Below, in pieces: positions 58,141 to 64,000 of a stretch of DNA of 64,000 nucleotides. The translations under genes and the position numbers were made by a program. Origin of the DNA: Arthrobacter_J sp038199985. Its GTDB lineage: Bacteria; Actinomycetota; Actinomycetes; Actinomycetales; Micrococcaceae. Location: positions 109,190 through 173,189 of the forward strand of contig JBBPYK010000054.1 in the NCBI GenBank assembly GCA_038199985.1, given 5' to 3'. The notes under the pieces were generated by a model that had not been told where the DNA came from, made no database searches, and was given only the letters and a program-made list of their open reading frames with translations. Every line of letters starts with the position of its first letter. Within the stretch, counting starts at the first letter, position 1.

Positions 58141-58950
58141 ATGATTGCAAACGGTTCAGACTCATCGTCCGCCTCCACCACGAACCAGCCAATGGCCACC
58201 GAGGCTAATTCCGCTGCCCAGAATGCTCTCCGTGCAGACGGCCGTCGCCCAGACCAGCTGCGCAACATCAGCATCACTCGTGGATGGTCCGATCAGGCGG
58301 AAGGATCCGCCCTGATCGAGTTTGGCAACACTCGGGTGCTGTGCACGGCTTCAGTGACCGCGGGTGTTCCGCGTTGGCTCAAAGGTGAGGGAACTGGGTG
58401 GGTTACGGCCGAGTACGCCATGCTCCCGCGAGCTACGAACACGCGCTCCGCTCGCGAGTCCGTCAAAGGGAAAATCGGTGGGCGTACCCATGAAATCTCC
58501 CGCCTCATCGGGCGCTCCCTGCGAGCTGTCATCGATACGAAGGCTCTGGGCGAAAACACCATCGTCTTGGACTGCGACGTCCTGCAGGCTGACGGCGGAA
58601 CACGTACCGCTGCGATTACCGGCGCCTATGTGGCACTCGCCGATGCCCTTCACTGGGCGCGGGAGAATAAGCTCATTTCCCGCAAGGCCGAGCCTCTGAC
58701 GGATACTGTCGCAGCGGTCAGCGTTGGCATTATCGACGGCGTTCCCATGCTGGACCTGCCGTACGTTGAGGATGTGCGCGCCGAAACGGATATGAACGTG
58801 GTCGTCACCGGGAGCGGCAAGTTCGTTGAAGTGCAGGGGACGGCCGAGGGAGCACCTTTCGACCGGGATGAACTAAATGAGCTACTGGATCTTGCTCTGC
58901 TTGGGACGGCCGAGTTGACCCAGATCCAGCGTAGAACGCTTGGAGAGTAG
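58141..58950 (+). CDS. rph: Ribonuclease PH
   Basis: A 269-residue phosphorolytic 3'-5' exonuclease that trims tRNA 3' ends. Conserved regions: RADGRRPDQLRNISITRGW, EGSALIEFGNTRVLCTASV, GWVTAEYAMLPRAT and DCDVLQADGGTRTAAITGA. About 30 residues precede the fold; an ATG at 58192 is an alternative, but the -10 spacing favours 58141. rdgB follows four bases after the stop, the usual partner. Confidence 0.94.
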   Translation: MIANGSDSSSASTTNQPMATEANSAAQNALRADGRRPDQLRNISITRGWSDQAEGSALIEFGNTRVLCTASVTAGVPRWLKGEGTGWVTAEYAMLPRATNTRSARESVKGKIGGRTHEISRLIGRSLRAVIDTKALGENTIVLDCDVLQADGGTRTAAITGAYVALADALHWARENKLISRKAEPLTDTVAAVSVGIIDGVPMLDLPYVEDVRAETDMNVVVTGSGKFVEVQGTAEGAPFDRDELNELLDLALLGTAELTQIQRRTLGE

Positions 58951-58953
58951 CCG

Positions 58954-59577
58954 GTGCCAAAGACTGCAGCACCGAGACTTGTTCTTGCCACCCGAAACGC
59001 CGGGAAATTGCGGGAATTTCGCGAGCTCCTGCGGGGCCGGATACCTGGACTCGACGTCGACACCCAAGTGATCGACGCAGCAGCTGCAGGAGCGCCGGAC
59101 GTTCCCGAAACAGGCGTGACGTTCGAGGAGAACTCGTTGCTGAAAGCGCGCTCAGTTGCGGCTGCCACCGGTCTTGTCGCTGTTGCTGATGACTCTGGGC
59201 TCGCCGTTGATGTTCTTGGTGGTGCCCCCGGTATCTTCTCAGCACGTTGGTCCGGGCGTCATGGCGATGACGAGGCAAATCTGAGGTTGCTGTTGGCTCA
59301 GCTCATCGACATCGAAGAGCAACGCAGGGGCGCCGCGTTCGTTTGTGCTGCGAGCGTGGTCTCAGCCGGTTCGGAGAGTGTGCTGCGGGGGGAACTGCGC
59401 GGCACACTCCTGAGCGCCCCGAGAGGTGAAGGCGGCTTTGGCTACGATCCCATCCTTGTACCCAGTGGCATGTCCCGCACTTGCGCGGAATTGAGTGCCA
59501 CCGAAAAGAATGAGATCAGCCACCGGGGGCAGGCCTTTCGCGCCCTCCTACCGGATATTGTCAACGCTTTGCGCTGA
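58954..59577 (+). CDS. rdgB: Non-canonical purine NTP pyrophosphatase
   Basis: A 207-residue Ham1/RdgB enzyme that clears dITP and XTP. Its motifs are LVLATRNAGKLREFREL at the start, ADDSGLAVDVLGGAPGIFSAR in the middle and GEGGFGYDPILVP near the end. The start is GTG, directly after rph. Typical length. Confidence 0.94.
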   Translation: MPKTAAPRLVLATRNAGKLREFRELLRGRIPGLDVDTQVIDAAAAGAPDVPETGVTFEENSLLKARSVAAATGLVAVADDSGLAVDVLGGAPGIFSARWSGRHGDDEANLRLLLAQLIDIEEQRRGAAFVCAASVVSAGSESVLRGELRGTLLSAPRGEGGFGYDPILVPSGMSRTCAELSATEKNEISHRGQAFRALLPDIVNALR

Positions 59578-59621
59578 ACCCGCTTCCGCATACGTTTCCC
59601 ATCGTCGATAAGGCAGCTTTT

Positions 59622-60305
59622 ATGACCATGACCATGTCCGTACTTCAGTCTGTTCCGCGCCAGGTGAGCGCGGCCACGCAAGATCCTTCGCTTGGCGGTG
59701 TCGCAGGATGGGCCGTGGATGTCATGGAGAAGATCGGCGCACCGGGAGCTGGGTTGCTGGTGGGGTTGGAGAATCTTTTTCCGCCGCTACCCAGCGAGAT
59801 CATTCTGCCTCTAGCGGGATTTACGGCCAGTCGCGGTGATTTCACCCTCTTCGAGGCCCTTTTCTGGACAACTATGGGATCCATCCTCGGTGCGTGGGCG
59901 CTCTACGGCATTGGTGCCTGGCTTGGACGCGACCGCATGTGGAAAGTAGTCAGGGCCGTACCGCTCGTTGACGTAGCCGATGTCGAAAAAGTTGAGGCAT
60001 GGTTTATCCGGCACGGGTACAAGGCAGTGTTTTTTGGCCGCATGGTTCCTCTTTTCCGTAGTCTGATTTCAATTCCGGCCGGAATTGAACGGATGAACAT
60101 CTGGAAGTTTCTGGCACTGACTACAGCCGGTAGCCTCATCTGGAACCTCATCTTTGTACTGGCCGGTTTCTACCTGGGGGAGAACTGGCATCTTGTCGAA
60201 GGGTATGCCGGAATCTTCCAGAAGGTCGTGATCGTCGTCGTCGTTCTGGCATTTGTGGCGTACGTGGTGTCGAAAGTCCGTAAGAACCGTCCAGGACCAC
60301 AGTGA
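59622..60305 (+). CDS. DedA-family membrane protein
   Basis: A 227-residue polytopic protein of the DedA/SNARE-associated family, which moves lipids between membrane leaflets. It has GLLVGLENLFPPLPSEIILPLAG with the conserved acidic residues, then FFGRMVPLFRSLISIPAGIE with the conserved arginines. About 30 extra residues precede the first helix. Thirteen bases separate it from the next gene. Confidence 0.9.
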   Translation: MTMTMSVLQSVPRQVSAATQDPSLGGVAGWAVDVMEKIGAPGAGLLVGLENLFPPLPSEIILPLAGFTASRGDFTLFEALFWTTMGSILGAWALYGIGAWLGRDRMWKVVRAVPLVDVADVEKVEAWFIRHGYKAVFFGRMVPLFRSLISIPAGIERMNIWKFLALTTAGSLIWNLIFVLAGFYLGENWHLVEGYAGIFQKVVIVVVVLAFVAYVVSKVRKNRPGPQ

Positions 60306-60317
60306 CGGCCTGAGTAG

Positions 60318-61301
60318 ATGTCCATTGAATTCACAGCCATAGACTTTGAAACCGCAAACGGTTTCAGGGGTTCGCCGTGCTCTATCGGCTTGAGTAAGGT
60401 CAGAGACGGGCAGATCGTCGAGGAAGCGTCTTGGCTCATGCGACCGCCGGAGGGATTCGATCATTTCGATCCTCGGAATGTCCGGATTCACGGAATTCGT
60501 CCCGACGCTGTTGCTGCGGCTCCCAGATTTGGTGAAGTTTTCCCGGAGATCGGTGCATTCATCGGTCCAGATCTGGTGGTGGCCCACAACGCGGCGTTCG
60601 ACATGGGAGTTATTCGTTCTGCCTTAGAAGTTTCAGAACTTGCCGGGCCAGCGTACGACTACACCTGCACGGTGACACTTTCCCGCCGTAATTACACCCT
60701 GGATTCCTACTCTCTTCCATTCGTCGCGGCGGCTGCAGGGGTTCCGCTGATCAACCATCACGATGCTGTGGAGGACGCTCGGGCTTGCGCGGGCATTCTC
60801 ATTGATATCGCGGCCCGCAATCAGTCATCGAGTCTGGCCGAGCTTTTCGCCTCACAGCAGCTGCAGGCTTCGACCATGGATGCCTACCGGCCGGGGGAGT
60901 CCCTGTTGTCCAAGGCAACACGAACGGCGCGCGAAAAGTTAGCTACTGGCGGTGCGGTCGATTTCTGGACGGGTTGGCCGGACGAGGGTGAGAACCCGCG
61001 TGCAAATGTTCAGGCCTCGCATCAGCATCCTCTCTACGGTCAGATGATTGTTTTCACGGGTAATCTCGGAATCAGTCGTCCGGCGGCCAAGCAGCGTGCA
61101 GCCGACGTTGGTGCCCACACTGCCAGCAACGTCACTCGGGCAACGACGGTCCTGGTGGTAGGTGATGGCTTTTCTGCTGATGACCTTCGGAACGGGCGTC
61201 TGACGGGTAAGGCCAGACGCGTGCTTGACCTTCAGGAACGGGGTCAGCGCATTGAAGTACTGACCGAGTCTGGTTTTTTGAACCTACTCAAGGGTTCGTG
61301 A
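60318..61301 (+). CDS. DEDDh exonuclease with BRCT domain
   Basis: A 327-residue protein. The N-terminal half is a DEDDh 3'-5' exonuclease: FTAIDFETANGF (Asp, Glu), VAHNAAFDMGVIRSAL and NHHDAVEDARACAGI with His and Asp. The C-terminal 85 residues (from about 240, LYGQMIVFTGNL, AADVGAHTASNVTRATTVLVVG) are a BRCT domain. The fusion occurs in other actinobacteria and resembles the DNA polymerase III epsilon proofreading unit with a recruitment module. No ribosome site is seen. It ends 12 bp from the convergent ADP-ribosylglycohydrolase. Confidence 0.9.
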   Translation: MSIEFTAIDFETANGFRGSPCSIGLSKVRDGQIVEEASWLMRPPEGFDHFDPRNVRIHGIRPDAVAAAPRFGEVFPEIGAFIGPDLVVAHNAAFDMGVIRSALEVSELAGPAYDYTCTVTLSRRNYTLDSYSLPFVAAAAGVPLINHHDAVEDARACAGILIDIAARNQSSSLAELFASQQLQASTMDAYRPGESLLSKATRTAREKLATGGAVDFWTGWPDEGENPRANVQASHQHPLYGQMIVFTGNLGISRPAAKQRAADVGAHTASNVTRATTVLVVGDGFSADDLRNGRLTGKARRVLDLQERGQRIEVLTESGFLNLLKGS

Positions 61302-61313
61302 ACGCACTTACTC

Positions 61314-62372
61314 TCACGTCAAACCGGTGAGTTTGATGAAGCGATCGGCTGCCTCACTCAGGACGGCGGATACATCCAGTATTGGCTCCCAGCCAGCTGG
61401 CAGCGCGGCCGTTCCGTAGGCTGCCCCGACGATACTTCCCGCAATAGAGGTGGCCGAACCCCCGTCGTCCAGTTTGATCGCAATGCGCAGCGCGTTCTGA
61501 AATTTATCGGTAGGGCCTCCGCCAAGGCGTTCCGACGCCAACACGGCGTAAAACGCTATAGCCAATGCTCCCTCTGCAATTTCACCGTCACCGAGGCTTG
61601 ACGGCACTGAATTGGAGTCCAGAGGCTCCTTCTGTGCGTAAAGCGCGACGACTGCCCTAAGCCCCTGTTCCAGTTCGGGGACAGGGCGTTCCGCTGCACG
61701 ATCAACGGCGCGTTTCAATGCTGCCGGGATATCGTGACCGCCATGGACCACGTCATTGATCACCAGTGCAAAAAGTGCTGCGCTGTGATGGGCGCTGGGA
61801 TGTCCGTGGGTAAGGGCAGAAGCGTTGATGGCCAAACGGGATAGTGCTTCGAGGGGCATATGAGGAATCAGTCCGATGGGAGCAGAGCGCCCAAGAGTTC
61901 CGGTGCCTTTGGACTCGACGTTCACGGGCCGGGCCAGGGTGCCCATGTCTCCGGTCATGAGTCCTGAAATACAGACGCTGTCTGGCGCTCGCCGGTGATG
62001 TAGGACTTCACGGGAGTCGATCCACCGGGATGGTTGGGACGGCGCGGACGACGGCGGCTGTTCGGACTGCGTTGCGAGCCAACGAAGATAAGCCAGCCAC
62101 AGACATGCGGTCTCGTCGGATAGCACCCCGTCGTTGGCCCACTCGAGCGCCTCCAGCAGCCCGTCCATGGTGTACAGCGTCATCTGAGTAGCGTCTGTGA
62201 CAAGCAACGGCCCCGATATGTGTATCGGGTGGGTCAGTTCCTGCGCCGCGTCGCCTTGACGGACATAGTCCCATCGGGCATCGTTCACCGGATGACCCAG
62301 AGCATCGCCTAGGGCGCCGCCGGTTAGACAGCCGCGTACTTGGTCGGCCAGAGAGATCTCAGGAGTGTGCAT
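61314..62372 (-). CDS. ADP-ribosylglycohydrolase-family protein, metal site degenerate
   Basis: A 352-residue protein of the DraG/ARH fold, recognised by GCLTGGALGDALGHPV at the start, TQMTLYTMDGLLEALEWA and ATSIAGSIVGAAYG at the end. The family binds two metal ions through a TDDT-like motif near the N-terminus and a DxDT/S motif near the C-terminus. Here the first reads VTDATQMT (second Asp is Ala) and the second reads DDGGSATSIAG, without the usual DxD. It may have lost hydrolysis or use other ligands. TAAACT ends six bases before the ATG (leaderless). Confidence 0.84.
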   Translation of the reverse strand: MHTPEISLADQVRGCLTGGALGDALGHPVNDARWDYVRQGDAAQELTHPIHISGPLLVTDATQMTLYTMDGLLEALEWANDGVLSDETACLWLAYLRWLATQSEQPPSSAPSQPSRWIDSREVLHHRRAPDSVCISGLMTGDMGTLARPVNVESKGTGTLGRSAPIGLIPHMPLEALSRLAINASALTHGHPSAHHSAALFALVINDVVHGGHDIPAALKRAVDRAAERPVPELEQGLRAVVALYAQKEPLDSNSVPSSLGDGEIAEGALAIAFYAVLASERLGGGPTDKFQNALRIAIKLDDGGSATSIAGSIVGAAYGTAALPAGWEPILDVSAVLSEAADRFIKLTGLT

Positions 62373-62378
62373 GAGGCA

Positions 62379-62384
62379 AGTTTA
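62379..62384 (-). promoter_or_regulatory. -10 hexamer, leaderless spacing (61314 gene)
   Basis: The minus strand reads TAAACT, ending six bases before the ATG at 62372. Confidence 0.45.
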
Positions 62385-62498
62385 TTCTGTTCATCTGTAG
62401 TACGTTGCTGTGCGGACCCTCCCAGCGGACGTGCAGAGTCGCATGGCAGGATTGATTAGTTTGCCGCCGTAGAACCGAGAAAAGGACACCAAGCTTCC

Positions 62499-63485
62499 AT
62501 GCCAGTTGAAACTGCCCCAACGTCTACCGCCGAATCAGAAGTAGCCAGCGAGCACTCCGTCAAACATCATGACTCTATGCCGCAGTCGCTACTTCACCGA
62601 CTGGGTGCAGAATCAGCGGGCTCATTCCTGCTGGTATTGGCTGGCCTAGGCGTGGCCATGTTCAACGCTCAAGCAGGTTTCGGTCCGGCGTTGGCCTTTG
62701 GCTTCGCCCTCATCGTTGCCTATCTGGCCTTTGGCTACATTGGTGCCCATTTCAACCCGGCAGTAACGCTCGGCAGCGCCATCGCAGGGCGTACGCGTTG
62801 GGTGCAGGTTTTGCCGTTGATCGTAGCCCAGCTCGTTGGGGCGATAGTGGCCGCTGTCATGTTGTGGGCCATGTTGGTGGGCCATCCACAGATCCCTGAA
62901 ACGTCAGCACTCTTCTCCGTTGCCGCGAATGGCTTCGGAGAACATTCACCGAACCTGTTTCCCCTAGCATCGGTTCTGCTTGCTGAAGTTCTGGGAACGG
63001 CCGTGTTTGTTGCCGTCTTCCTCGCCTCGACAACAGTCGGCAGGAGCCGCTCCTTGGCTCCGTTCGCGATCGGGTTTGCTTATATCGCCCTGCTGACGTT
63101 CCTGATCCCGTTGAGCAATGGATCGCTCAACCCTGCACGCTCCACTGCAGCTGCACTGTTCTCTGAGGGCTGGGCGTTGGGCGAGCTGTGGATGTTCTGG
63201 GTGGCACCCCTGTTGGGTGCAGCTATTGCGGGTCTGATCTACCGCAGCATAGACGTCTTCAGTGCGCCCGTGATCGGTGTGACATTGATACCGGCTGAGC
63301 CATCGCCATCGCCAGAAGCAGAAGCAGAAGCAGAAGCAGAAGCAGAAGCAGCAGAAGCAGACGCGGAAGCGGAAGCGGAAGCAGAAAACGAGGACGTCCG
63401 GGTGGCCCCCGATACGGCCTCGCGTCAGGATGCTCGGTCGTTTTTTGATCAGGACAACGCGAACACCGACTCCGGAAAACAGTAG
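62499..63485 (+). CDS. Aquaporin (AqpZ-like) with acidic repeat tail
   Basis: A 328-residue MIP channel: six membrane helices and both NPA boxes, HFNPAVTLG (Asn86) and SLNPARSTAA (Asn211). Ser/Thr after NPAR, instead of the Asp of glycerol facilitators, favours water transport. The N-terminus has about 30 polar residues, and the C-terminal 70 are an acidic tail containing a run of Glu-Ala pairs, coded by a perfect hexamer repeat. AAAGGA is the ribosome site. It is divergent from the ADP-ribosylglycohydrolase-family gene. Confidence 0.9.
   Translation: MPVETAPTSTAESEVASEHSVKHHDSMPQSLLHRLGAESAGSFLLVLAGLGVAMFNAQAGFGPALAFGFALIVAYLAFGYIGAHFNPAVTLGSAIAGRTRWVQVLPLIVAQLVGAIVAAVMLWAMLVGHPQIPETSALFSVAANGFGEHSPNLFPLASVLLAEVLGTAVFVAVFLASTTVGRSRSLAPFAIGFAYIALLTFLIPLSNGSLNPARSTAAALFSEGWALGELWMFWVAPLLGAAIAGLIYRSIDVFSAPVIGVTLIPAEPSPSPEAEAEAEAEAEAAEADAEAEAEAENEDVRVAPDTASRQDARSFFDQDNANTDSGKQ
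63315..63350 (+). repeat. Perfect GAAGCA hexamer microsatellite (6 copies)
   Basis: Six uninterrupted GAAGCA units encode Glu-Ala pairs in the aquaporin tail; degenerate GAAGCG/GAAGCA copies continue to about 63390. Being a multiple of three, length changes would keep the frame. Confidence 0.92.
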
Positions 63486-63518
63486 CGGCGCAGGCAATGC
63501 TTGGTGTGCTGAGTAAAA

Positions 63519-63531
63519 CGTCAGTCTGACG
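63519..63531. promoter_or_regulatory. 6-1-6 palindrome before sbcD promoter
   Basis: CGTCAG-t-CTGACG ends four bases before the TAGTTT -10 of sbcD, within the RNA polymerase footprint, so it may be an operator. Confidence 0.35.
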
Positions 63532-63534
63532 CGG

Positions 63535-63540
63535 TAGTTT
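63535..63540 (+). promoter_or_regulatory. -10 hexamer, leaderless spacing (sbcD)
   Basis: TAGTTT ends six bases before the ATG at 63547. Confidence 0.45.
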
Positions 63541-63546
63541 CTTCAC

Positions 63547-64000
63547 ATGCGCTTTCTTCATACCTCGGACTGGCATCTGGGTCGTTCATTTCACGGTGTC
63601 GGGATGCTAGAAGCCCAACGGTCATTCATCGATCAACTGGTGGAAACTGTCACGAACTCTGCGGTGGACGTGGTCCTCGTCTCTGGAGACGTTTATGATC
63701 GAGCGCTGCCTGGCGTCGACGTCGTGCGTCTGCTCAATGATGCTTTGGGACGCCTTCGGGCGGCTGGTGCGGCCGTGGTGATCAGCAGTGGCAACCACGA
63801 TTCAGCGGTCCGGCTAGGGTTCGGATCCGGCATCATGGAACGTGGCGGTGTTCACCTTCGAACCGCCGTGTCCGAGCTTGACCGGCCAATTGTATTCCGA
63901 GAAGCTGCGTTTGAGGTTGCGGTCTACGGGGTCCCATATCTGGAGCCGCGGCTGTGCGCGCAGGAACTTGATGCCGAACCTCACCACGCCGCAGTGACGC
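63547..64000 (+). CDS. sbcD: SbcD exonuclease, N-terminal part
   Basis: The frame starts at ATG 63547 and runs off the right edge after 151 codons. It shows the Mre11/SbcD phosphoesterase motifs in order: TSDWHLGR (Asp, His), VVLVSGDVYDRALPG (Gly-Asp) and ISSGNHDSAVRL (Gly-Asn-His-Asp). SbcD with SbcC (expected downstream, outside the window) cuts hairpins and DNA ends. A TAGTTT -10 lies at leaderless spacing with a palindrome before it. Confidence 0.92.
   Translation, partial: MRFLHTSDWHLGRSFHGVGMLEAQRSFIDQLVETVTNSAVDVVLVSGDVYDRALPGVDVVRLLNDALGRLRAAGAAVVISSGNHDSAVRLGFGSGIMERGGVHLRTAVSELDRPIVFREAAFEVAVYGVPYLEPRLCAQELDAEPHHAAVT

Noticed and set aside
1..64000. Mobile elements, phage genes, CRISPR arrays, toxin-antitoxin or restriction systems
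   Set aside because: I looked for transposase, integrase, nuclease-methylase and small toxin signatures among all supported genes and saw none.

Overview
This is a chromosomal window of an actinobacterium, most likely a Micrococcales/Micrococcaceae-like organism of moderate G+C; the genus cannot be named from sequence alone. The lineage call rests on actinobacterial marker families (mismatch endonuclease NucS, DUF2550, DUF3039, DUF2017, a Rho with a long Arg/Asn/Asp/Gly-rich insertion, Cds1-like cysteine desulfhydrase) and on conserved gene orders (argS-lysA-hom-thrC-thrB-rho-prfA-prmC-tsaC; wecA-atp operon; clpS-DUF2017-murI-rph-rdgB). I see no transposase, integrase, prophage, CRISPR array or toxin-antitoxin pair. 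Most of the window is core chromosome. The best accessory candidate is a 4.8-kb glycan locus at 27190-31953.

Layout. 1-551: end of a CBS-pair membrane protein. 568-3314: znuABC zinc importer behind a Zur-type operator, with zur (3250-3630, minus) overlapping the znuB 3' end. 3776-6977: metallo-beta-lactamase-fold protein, then a sulfur module (Cds1-like cysteine desulfhydrase facing a 3-mercaptopyruvate sulfurtransferase across a perfect 8-4-8 palindrome), then a HIT protein. 6974-10858: HrpA helicase. 10904-14929: five-gene overlapping minus-strand operon around MoxR/DUF58/DUF4129. 15013-15085: tRNA-Arg(CCG), divergent from argS. 15254-21770: argS-lysA-hom-thrC-thrB. 21771-24506: rho with a leader region and a repeat-encoded disordered insertion, then a nested inverted repeat. 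24507-27200: prfA-prmC-tsaC. 27190-31953: SDR, two family-2 glycosyltransferases and a FlaA1/CapD-type enzyme. 31953-40987: wecA-like transferase and the complete ATP synthase operon (atpI-like, atpZ, atpBEFHAGDC). 40995-47647: DUF2550, nagA, nucS, a small zinc-ribbon protein, an alpha/beta hydrolase, an AI-2E-family exporter and a large DUF8094-like membrane protein. 47678-51063: YbbN-like thioredoxin/TPR protein and a two-gene ABC exporter. 51096-53282: DUF3039 plus an SF2 helicase. 53290-55247: pncA/pncB NAD salvage. 55336-61301: clpS, DUF2017, murI, MBL hydrolase, rph, rdgB, DedA, exonuclease-BRCT. 61314-63485: a degenerate ADP-ribosylglycohydrolase and an aquaporin with a microsatellite-encoded acidic tail. 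63547 to the edge: start of sbcD.

Two genome-scale habits stand out. Many genes have a TAnnnT hexamer ending exactly 6-7 nt before the start codon and no Shine-Dalgarno, the signature of leaderless mRNAs. Every convergent gene pair is separated by 45 bp or less, and three pairs overlap, leaving no room for intrinsic terminators; only one hairpin with a following T-run was noticed (thrB-rho gap). Functional inferences are from motif and family recognition only; no database search was run.
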